The notes beneath the pieces are model-generated. The model was not told the origin of the DNA. It did not search any database and saw only the letters and a program-made list of their open reading frames with translations. From Dermanyssus gallinae (lineage: Eukaryota; Arthropoda; Arachnida; Mesostigmata; Dermanyssidae): a stretch of DNA of 64,000 nt. A program made the translations under genes and the position numbers. The stretch lies in NCBI GenBank assembly GCA_003439945.1, contig QVRM01001038.1:1-64000 (forward strand). Direction: 5' to 3'. Positions 48,863 through 57,300 of this stretch are shown here, piece by piece. Positions within the stretch are counted from its first letter, which is position 1; each line of letters starts with the position of its first letter.

Positions 48863-50284
48863 TGGAAAGTAATTGTGGAGGCGATGAAGAGGAAGGGCTT
48901 TTCCCTCTACCTCCGTCGAATGATTTCATCCTACCTGGATGACAGAGGCTTGGTTGCAGGGGGGCAGGAGTACGAGGTTACTGCCGGAGTCCCACAGGGC
49001 TCGATTCTAGGACCCGTGCTCTGGAACATAGCTTACGACGGGGTGCTCGAGATCCCAGGTCTCCCGTATGGGGTGGAGACGTTGGCGTACGCCGATGACC
49101 TTGCACTCATGATAACGGCCAGGACCGAAAGAGCCCTGGAGAGCGCCGCCAATGAGGCCTTGTCAATGGTGTCCGAGTGGATGGAGTCCCATCACTTGAA
49201 ACTGGCACCCGACAAGACGGAGGCGATGTACCTAACAGGCAGAAAGAGGACGACCGGCATTAACCTCGTGATGGCGGGCCACCCGATAGAAATCAGAAAG
49301 AAGGTAAAGTACCTTGGGGTCATGCTAGACACCGGACTGACCGGATCGGCACACGTTAAGTACGTGGCCGAAAAGGCCCAAAGGGTCTCCCTGAACCTGG
49401 CGCGGATCATGCCTAGGGTCGGTGGGGTGGCTGAGGTGAAAAGAAGGCTCCTGGCCTCGGTGGCCGAATCAACGGCGCTATACGCAGCCCCAGTCTGGGG
49501 GGACATGGCAATGCGGACGGCGAAAAATAGGGGGGCACTAAGGTCGACCCAACGAACGCTGGCAATCAGGGTAAGCCGGGCGTATCGAACAGTCTCGACC
49601 GAAGCTCTCCTGGTCCTAGCCAAAATGCTGCCATGGGACCTCCTAGTGGCTGAACGAAGTAAAATGTATCTAGACGAAGGTCTGGATCTCACCAGGGCCA
49701 GGAGTGCCACCATATCGGCCTGGCATGAGGAATGGGCGCAGGTAAGACCCGGTGTGACCACAGGGAGCTGGACCAAGAGTCTGATACCGGACCTCAGGGT
49801 ATGGTATGACCGCCGACACGGGGAGCTTTCCTACTGGACGACTCAGGTTCTGACCGGACACGGCCAGTTCCAGAGCTACCTGTCAAGGATCAAGAAGGCC
49901 ATCAGCGATATCTGCGTACTGTGCGACTCTGGAGAAACGGACAACGTAGAGCATACTGTTCTGCGGTGTGATGCTCTCAGGGAAGCACGGGACGCAGCAC
50001 CAACCGCTGTGAGGGGCCGACCCATCAAGGAGGTGGTCTCCCATATGATGACTTCGGCGGAGGCATGGAGGGAGGCGACGAACTTGTTCGACGCTGTTTT
50101 GACACTCAAGACAGCCAAGGAAACGGCCAGGCGGGAGAGGTTTGAGCGGGTCTCTCGGGAGAGTGGTCGAGACGAGGAGCCGAGGGAGGGGGGAGGGGGT
50201 GGGGAGCAGCCAGGCCCTCATGGTCTCGACGCACCCTCACAGGACGGATTACAAAATGGCATCCCCCTATCCAACCGCAGGTAG
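48863..50284 (+). CDS. R1-clade LINE ORF2, RT and C-terminal zinc knuckle (5'-truncated)
   Basis: It is open for about 473 codons. Motifs: TAGVPQGSILGPVLWNIAYD, TLAYADDLALM (YADD at 49088-49099), WMESHHLKLAPDKTEAMYLT, then LLASVAESTALYAAPVW and LAIRVSRAYRTVSTEALLVL, and a knuckle CVLCDSGETDNVEHTVLRC (CX2CX9HX4C). These are R1-clade features; that clade normally carries an APE endonuclease 5' of the RT, lost here. The C-terminal 40 residues are Gly/Glu/Arg rich. An apparent start further upstream at 48686 lies in host DNA and the older R2-like element. Without a lesion after the truncation point, it looks young. Confidence 0.85.
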   Translation, partial: WKVIVEAMKRKGFSLYLRRMISSYLDDRGLVAGGQEYEVTAGVPQGSILGPVLWNIAYDGVLEIPGLPYGVETLAYADDLALMITARTERALESAANEALSMVSEWMESHHLKLAPDKTEAMYLTGRKRTTGINLVMAGHPIEIRKKVKYLGVMLDTGLTGSAHVKYVAEKAQRVSLNLARIMPRVGGVAEVKRRLLASVAESTALYAAPVWGDMAMRTAKNRGALRSTQRTLAIRVSRAYRTVSTEALLVLAKMLPWDLLVAERSKMYLDEGLDLTRARSATISAWHEEWAQVRPGVTTGSWTKSLIPDLRVWYDRRHGELSYWTTQVLTGHGQFQSYLSRIKKAISDICVLCDSGETDNVEHTVLRCDALREARDAAPTAVRGRPIKEVVSHMMTSAEAWREATNLFDAVLTLKTAKETARRERFERVSRESGRDEEPREGGGGGEQPGPHGLDAPSQDGLQNGIPLSNRR

Positions 50285-50507
50285 ACATGCGGGATGATAG
50301 TCAGGGATAGAGCTGATTGAAGGAGAACGGCAGGGACGCCTCTCCCACGGTTTCGATGTAATGCCAAAGTAATACCGAGCCTGGGGGGGTGGGGAGGAAT
50401 CCGGGTTTAGTGGGTTTGCGAGTCTCACACTAGTCACGCAGGCTGCTAGTGGCGCATGTGCATCATGCATTACCGAAACCTCCCAGAACAAAAAAAAAAA
50501 AAAAAAA
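48863..50507 (+). mobile_element. R1-clade LINE copy 2, 5'-truncated, with poly(A) and TSD
   Basis: The insertion begins inside the RT ORF at 48863 and ends with poly(A) at about 50490-50507. It is flanked by the 12-bp duplication GCCCCCGCTCTT at 48851-48862 and 50508-50519. The 3' UTR (50285-50489) is collinear with that of the copy at 33652-35160. Removing it rejoins the reading frame of the R2-like element on the minus strand. Confidence 0.9.
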
Positions 50508-51984
50508 GCCCCCGCTCTTATAGACCCGGTGCGAGCGGTATATCCTCAAGGTTCCTTGCAACGTTAAAACGGTAAGATCCATAAGATTCCTCTTCGTGAC
50601 GCCGAGCCCCAAGAGCGTACTCGCAGATTGAGAGTCCCATACACCACTCATAGAGATAGTGATGGACCCGAATCTGCGAGGTTTTGCGGGTCGGGGAGCG
50701 CCGCTCTTAGGAACTCGACGTCATACTTGGTGATCTTGTCCTGCCGCGCTTTTGCGAAGTCTCTGTTTGGGCCTCAAACCTCGGCATCTAAAGCCCAGAC
50801 CTCGGTTGGTGTTGTTATGACGAGATCGGGTGTTAGACCCGGTGCGTCCGGTCGACGGAATACTCCTTCACGAATTACCTCATGACCGCTCTCGCGGAGA
50901 AGACGCGCCACGCGATCACAGACGTCGTCATGTGTTTTTATAGTTTGTTTGTGCGTTGTATCGCACATCTGAGCGACATGGGCCAACGTCTCAGGCGCAT
51001 GACACCCGTGCTTACAACGTTTGCTGTAGCCCGGGCGTCCCCTGGCCAATCTGGCACGCGTTGGTAGTGCGTTGATCCTGAGCTTTAGTATGTTTAAATA
51101 CTCCTCTTCAGATAGGTAGGGCATACCCTTAATCCAGTAATGTACAAAGGGCGTTTCGTGTGCTTTTTTAAAATGTGCCCCATCGAACGTGTTGTGTATT
51201 TGTTGAGACCAGTAATCGGTCTCTTGTGTAGCGGTCTCAATGGAGGTTCCCAAGCGCTCGCAAAGAAGTCTTGTTTTCGCAAGGTCTTTTTTGAAGTGCT
51301 CGGTGGTTAGCATCCATTGGACCCCAGGGTGCGTGGAGTGTTGTAGTGCTGTTAGACGGGAGAGGCGGAGTCTGGGGATAAATGTTTGGAGGCAGGGGAT
51401 GTCCAGACCGCCGTGTGCTGTGTGCGTGTACAGGTAGGCGTTCGGCACCGAGTTTTCGAGCTTAAGCCATTTCGACTTAACAACCTTTCTGATCTCTTTA
51501 TCTAGGTCGCTAAGGAGTGCATGATCTGGGACTGGAGACCAGTTTATATAGGAGGCAAGGAATGAGAAAGTCTTTCAAAAATATAAGTATTTGGTGGGGT
51601 TTAAGGGGAGCTATTGTGAGTCTGTTGAGTAAATTAAGGAGTATATCCTTGGTGGAGTCAACTCTGCCATTGCTGTCAAAGTCGACTCCAAAATATCTCC
51701 ATCGATTGCTCATACCTTTAGCGGGCAATTGCCGATCTCCAGCGTTAAATTCTGGCACGGTATTAATAAAACCTTTACCTTCCTTCCTATTAAATAGGTG
51801 GGAGATAGTAAAGCTTTTATTAGTATTGATTTCAAGGCCTCGGTATTTCAAAAGGGGGTCCGCAATATTAAGGAGCCGTTGGAGAGTAGATTTCATGGAG
51901 GCTAGGAGGATGAGATCATCCGCAAAGGCTAAGCCCATAAGGCGGAAGTCATCAGTAAGTTGGTATCCAATATTTGTTTTGTCT

Positions 51985-52020
51985 AATATATATATATAAA
52001 TATATATTTATATATATACC
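51985..52020. repeat. (TA)n at the 5' truncation of LINE D
   Basis: TA run with AAATATATTTA interruptions, adjoining the point where the R2-like RT reading stops. Confidence 0.85.
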
Positions 52021-52133
52021 CATACATATGCAGATTACCCGGTTATAGCCTTGACTCACTGTCCTTTTAGTTGTTAAAGTTATGTATGTGTGGTTATAAT
52101 CGCTACTCAATCTGAGTGAATAAATATGAAATG

Positions 52134-52136
<3 letters not shown>

Positions 52137-52183
<47 letters not shown>
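52137..52183. repeat. (TA)n microsatellite
   Basis: Pure TA array of about 45 bases. Confidence 0.92.
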
Positions 52184-52186
<3 letters not shown>

Positions 52187-52230
52187 CTGTACTTTATCTG
52201 TATATAATACAGATTATGAGAAATGTACAT

Positions 52231-52277
52231 AGCACATTACTGCTATATAACAGCACATTACATAGCAGTAGTGTGCT
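52231..52277. repeat. 15-bp-arm hairpin
   Basis: AGCACATTACTGCTA at 52231 and TAGCAGTAGTGTGCT at 52263 are reverse complements with one mismatch; the 17-base loop repeats AGCACATTAC. Confidence 0.7.
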
Positions 52278-52826
52278 ATATATCCGTACGCTACGGCAGA
52301 TACTTTTTATATACTACACTAACTCCCTTTAGTTGAACGGCCGTTGGACTTCAAATTTGCATGCGCGGCAGCCCGCCCCCATACTCTAACGCGAAATGTT
52401 TCGTTTCTGCTTCACTCTGCTGAATAGGTCTCGTTTGAACTTCACGGCGATCTGGCTTCTCGCCCGTTCGTCGCATGGCAATCCACATTACACCAAAATG
52501 ATCACTGAATTTCGCCACAGTGGTATCTCACTATCTGAGTTTACCTTCCTGTACTCACACGGAAAGCATGATCCCTCGGAGCTTCGTAGACACACTTCAG
52601 CACTCCTCCAATACCTTGGCGTCAATTCTGCGACTGTATATTTGCATATATATATATATGACGGTGACTATATATATGGCGGCGTATAGGGCTAGCGCGC
52701 TAGTCATGGTTGTTATCTAACGGGATGTCGCCGGTTTGATCTCTGTTGTTGATCGAATTTTCTTTAAGCGATGCTCACTGCTGGTAAGATTAATTCTTAT
52801 ATAAATCTTAATTAAATAAGAATTAA

Positions 52827-53450
52827 TTAAGATCCCAGGTCCGCCAGAAAGTTCCTTGTTATTTTTCCCATTGGGTTTAATGTCTCGACGGCAATTAGTT
52901 GAACGATAAAGTTTTGTTCTAGTTCACGGTATTTTGCCAACTTGCGATCTTCAGCAAGGCGAGCGGCTACATCGACCTCTCGGCTGGTATGACGGGCATA
53001 AGAAGCGGCCAACATGCAAGACACGGTGACGTCGCACACAAGGCAGCGACCTTCACTCCATGGAACTAGAGTCAGGCCGCCCGGACGCAGTTGGCTGTTG
53101 GCTGATAGACCGACCGGCTCTTTGACTGCCGGTATGTGGGCTAACTGCATTGCTCGGTGTATTACGACGTCACTCAAAGCTGAATGCCTTGAGAACCTAC
53201 CGGCGCTTTTCTTGTAAGCGAGAGACATGCTCACCCGTAGAAGACACCGGTAGGTGACATCTTGCACAGTTATGTGCGAAGCAGACTGATTCCCCCAGAC
53301 GCAGGCCGGAGACGATGCGGAGTGGGGTATTGTCCAGCATCGTCCCCAGCAGCAGCGGCGGGATCCAGAGTTGCTGCGTCGACCGGCGATAGATGAGCAT
53401 GGCAGTTTTTGCTGCAAAGAATATCCGTTGAAATTCAACGCGAAAACGCC
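52827..53450 (-). mobile_element. LINE family B, endonuclease-region fragment
   Basis: The minus strand reads LLLGTMLDNTPLRIVSGLRL (like LLDDESVRIAFGLRL of the copy at 25540), then in the next frame ALSDVVIHRAMQLAHIPAV, LRPGGLTLVPWSEGR, LVCDVTVS and AARLAEDRKLAKYRELEQNF. The catalytic-region RPD is RPG and WD is CD, so the endonuclease would be dead. Short AT-rich inverted sequences flank it on both sides (52795-52835; 53570-53676). Confidence 0.75.
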
Positions 53451-53606
53451 GCGTCGATTATTGGTTCATTGCCCACAGGCAAGAGACTCCTCTTTCTGCC
53501 GTAACCGATTCAAGTCGGCGTCAAAAATTATTTGTACAGCTAAAGGACCTAAATAAATGTATGCGTTTACCTGATTAATTAAAAAGAATTAACTAATTCT
53601 TAAATT

Positions 53607-53655
53607 AATGAAGAAATTATAACTTTATAAGATCCAAAGTTATAATTTCTTCATT
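53607..53655. repeat. Perfect 20-bp-arm hairpin plus third partial copy
   Basis: The arms 53607-53626 and 53636-53655 are exact reverse complements (AATGAAGAAATTATAACTTT) with a nine-base loop. A third, 14-base part of the same sequence follows directly at 53660. It lies between the family B fragment and a (TA)n. Confidence 0.85.
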
Positions 53656-53687
53656 TACAAGAAATTATAACTTTGGGTCCAACAGTA

Positions 53688-53688
<1 letters not shown>

Positions 53689-53735
<47 letters not shown>
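53689..53735. repeat. (TA)n microsatellite
   Basis: Pure TA array. Confidence 0.92.
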
Positions 53736-53738
<3 letters not shown>

Positions 53739-54199
53739 ATTTCCCTGTAACCTTAACATTAAATAGTAAATAAAGTTATAAACGCTTGAAAAAAAAATTA
53801 TTTATATATTTGTCACAAGCAGAGCGCTACAAGACCACAACGCTGCAACTAAAAGTGGCCACACAGAACTAATTTTTCTCTTAGATATAGCGATATGTTT
53901 ATGACCTTTTCGCCACGCTCTTTCTTGCAGTTGGCCAATCCAACGCAAGTTCAAGTGAATTTCCTACTGCTTTGACTGTACGAAATAATTTATGTCTGCT
54001 GACTAACAGTTAGCAGATATAACAGAGAGTAACACGTTTACACAATCTGACAGATCTGCATCGTCGGCCACTTCGCACCGTGTATTTGTTAGTCGTGCAC
54101 CAAGTTATTGCTAAACGCGGCGACACAATGCGTATGCTGCCTCGTTTGCACCACAGCGAAATGAGACAATCACTTGAGCACCCAACCAAAACGTCGCTG

Positions 54200-54206
54200 T
54201 ATAAAA
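54200..54206 (+). promoter_or_regulatory. TATA box of the secreted-protein gene
   Basis: TATAAAA lies 61 bases before the ATG at 54261, which allows a start site about 30 bases downstream and a 5' UTR of roughly 30 bases. The ATG context GCCGCCACGATG is strong. Confidence 0.6.
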
Positions 54207-54260
54207 CACCTCGACTTGACTGACCCAATTCCAACAACCGGGACAACAAGTGCCGCCACG

Positions 54261-54340
54261 ATGAAGCCTCGACCTGTTTCAGCCGGAATCCTCACAGTCT
54301 TGATATTTGGGCTGACAGCTGCTCAAAAATGCCCGAAAAT
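54261..54340 (+). CDS. Secreted WAP-like protein, exon 1 (signal peptide)
   Basis: It encodes MKPRPVSAGILTVLIFGLTA, then AQKCPK and two bases of a Met codon. The donor is GTAAGC at 54341. The signal peptide is likely cut before Gln22. Confidence 0.85.
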
Positions 54341-57300
54341 GTAAGCCCCCAGAGTCAATTTGTCTTATCTCTATAATCTCTATATCTGATGATGTAAATT
54401 CCTGCAGGCATACCTTGTAGTTATATATGTGGTTGTGGTGAAATTTGTACTTTGTTATATGCTTTATTTGTTTTGTCTTTTTGACAGCGAAATACCGCCG
54501 ATTTAGAAAAATTGATTGGTGTGAACAATGCGTACAACGTCGCTATATAGATAAACATCTACATCGCATACTTCATACAACTTCATACAATTAAAGTTGA
54601 CTGCCAGTTGCAATTTTGAAAGCTACAACATAATGTTAACCTAACCGCCCATAATGATAGCGTAGCAAATATTGTACCGAAAGTAACATTGGAAAATTTA
54701 CTGTATTGAGTGTACAGGGGGTTCTGCCCACGAAAGATGGCAAATCCCTTCGGGGTGAAAAAGGGTCCGTCAATCGTGATTCGGAGCTGCAATGAGACGA
54801 AATGCGGACCTGACACAATGTGTTGCGAGGGCGCCTGTGGTCAAGCTTACTGCATCCAGGCCAGCGGCACTAACAAAGCGGGACGGCAGGTGTTAAACAT
54901 CACTTGTCCTATGTAAGTTATACCCCAATGAACTTTTGCCAACTACCATTTTCTATTCGTGCTTGCAATGTTTTGTAGTCGCATTCATGTAGTGTGTTTT
55001 GTTTAACACAACATCTTATCGATAACGCAGATAGTGACGCCCAGCATGTGAAGTTAAAATCGAGTTGTACCTCATTGACTTACATTTATTTATACACCAA
55101 GTGAATCAAAAAGTTCTCTAGCCATTAGTATCTACAGTATCAAAAAAAACGCATATCGACAACAGCGCCGGAGAGAGACATTCTTCGGAAGTAACAAAAT
55201 AGGTCTCATTAGGATTGGTTTCGAATTGCGTTTGTAGCAGATTGCGCACTTTAACATTTCTAGCACTACAGTGACAATAGAGCAGAACGACTTCCATATT
55301 ATAATCAAGCTTTTGTTTGAAAGCTTAACTGCAACGAAAAGTAAAGCCAAATTAGAGCAGTTCACAGAACTATTCCGCCAACGTGCAGTACCATTACCAG
55401 ACTAGATGCTTTATTAAAAAAAATGTCTCATTACGTGCTTGCGGGACATTGTATTTCTTAATTTTGTCTCGGCGAGCAAGATGGAAGTTTCCGTGCGAGC
55501 CGCGAAAGTTCCGAAGCGTGGATGCTTGGTTCTAGCATCCAGGCTCCGGAAGGTATTGTGATCACGAGCTCTGGGCGAAATGCAGGATAATCGGCGGACC
55601 TGAAACTGCGTTTCTGTTGGACCGTGTAGTCTTTGCGCCTGAATAAAGAATAATAAATAAATGAGCATCAAGGATGCACCCTGTTCTGGATGGCTAGAAG
55701 CAGCCTTGGATACAAAAAACTGCGCTAGGAGTCTTCGAGCTCGTGATAACTGACCGCCGACTGAAGCTGCGCAAAACAGCAGACGAGCTAGCCATGAGCT
55801 ATGCGGTATATCAAATATTTTGCATCAGCATGCATCTATGCATGAGAAAATTTTAGCAAAGTGGCTACTGTACGAGTCAACAACTGAGCAAAAATGACAC
55901 GCGTGCCAATTTCGCAGAACAATTTAGAACTCTTGAGACGAAATCAGCAGAATTATTTTGAGCCTATTTGTAACCGCCGACGAAACTTGGACCAAGCACT
56001 TTACTCCAGAACATGACGTGGGCGCAAAAAGTAGTTTATTAATTTACGTCCTTTCTACAGAAATTGAGAGGTACTACGCAGCAATCTTGGACCAGCTGAA
56101 GTAACCCACCATAGCACTACGGCCCGTGATACAGAAGAGGACTCTGTTTCGCCACGACAATGCGCCTGTCCACACATCTATTTTTTCAATTTACTTCAAT
56201 TCAATTCACAAATTCAAAAATTACGCAAAATGAAGTAACACACGTGAAGCATTCCCCATATAATCCGTACCTAAGTAAAGTAGAGCTTTCGGGCTGACCC
56301 TCAGCCAAGATTTAACGTCCACGTAACTGTTTTTCACATTGCTTCATAGACGGACCCCCATAAATACAAATGTGCAACGGTGGGGCTCGGACCCGCGCAC
56401 CTATGTGTCTCCTCCGGTTGCGAGGCGGAGATTTAATACACCACGCCACCGGGCTCAACATGTTCTCCGTACCTGGCGACCCCGTGAGACAATTATTTGT
56501 TTGGAAACCTTAAGAAGTATTCTCCGGAAAGAGACATCAGAGCAACATTGATGTGATATGCGCTGAAGTCGAATTTTATGGATCTATTAGACTAGGTGTG
56601 TTGAACTTCAGAGAGACTATACTAAACAATTAAATATCCGTGGTATTTTGCTTATATTTTATGCTACAAACTTTTTGATCTATCTAGTGATTATGAAAAG
56701 ATGACGGGGAGAGATGACACGAAGCGATCACATTTAAAAGCAGTACATATTTACACCAGAAATGTCCAGATTAAGTGCATGTAAAATGACTGTGTAGCGA
56801 CGTTCACTACCGCCGACGTGTCGCGCGACAGCCGCAGCGCGTCGGTTAGTTTCTGTCTAGGAAGACTGGTTGTCTCGCAACAGCACATTTTATGCTCCTA
56901 TGTCGGGCAAAAACACCAGTGTCACAAATTGTAGTCATTTCACTCTAACTCCGAAACAAGACTTCTTAGAGACCATGTTTTATTGGAAAAAATATCTGCT
57001 TTAACGAGCTCTACAATTCCATATATCGTGCTTCAAATATTCCTGAAACACCCTGTATATATATATATATATATATACATATATATAGTCCACACATGTA
57101 CTCGTATATAACAAACACGCGTGGTGCTACTTAAAATATTGTATCGTTGCTGTGTTACGCCAGGTCAGCTGGGAGATGTAGACTCAGCCGGACGGGTACT
57201 GCAGCCCGAGGAACTCAGGAATGACGATGAATGACGACACGCTGCATAAGGTCTAATGCAAAACACGGCCGAGCAACGAATAGCTATTAAGTCATGATGC

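Larger units (their letters stand above)
48715..51999 (-). mobile_element. R2-like LINE D, split by the R1-clade insertion
   Basis: Minus strand: LAFADDLILLAS (FADD at 51915-51926), GLEINTNKSFTISHLF, RWRYFGVDFDSNGR and LLNLLNRLTIAPLKPHQ (51938-51510); then GGLDIPCLQTFIPRLRLSRL, CKHGCHAPETLAHVAQMC (CX3CX7HX4C) and TPDLVITT (51448-50774); then LTVLTLQGTLRIYRSHRVYK to 50520. Skipping 48863-50507 and one TSD copy, the frame continues SGGYHQVRTRTADS to a TAA at 48815-48817. These are RT, knuckle and restriction-like endonuclease features of the R2 clade. The 5' end is truncated next to TA repeats at 51985. At least two frameshifts. The 3' UTR probably ends near 48715 in TATATATGTATATA. Confidence 0.75.
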
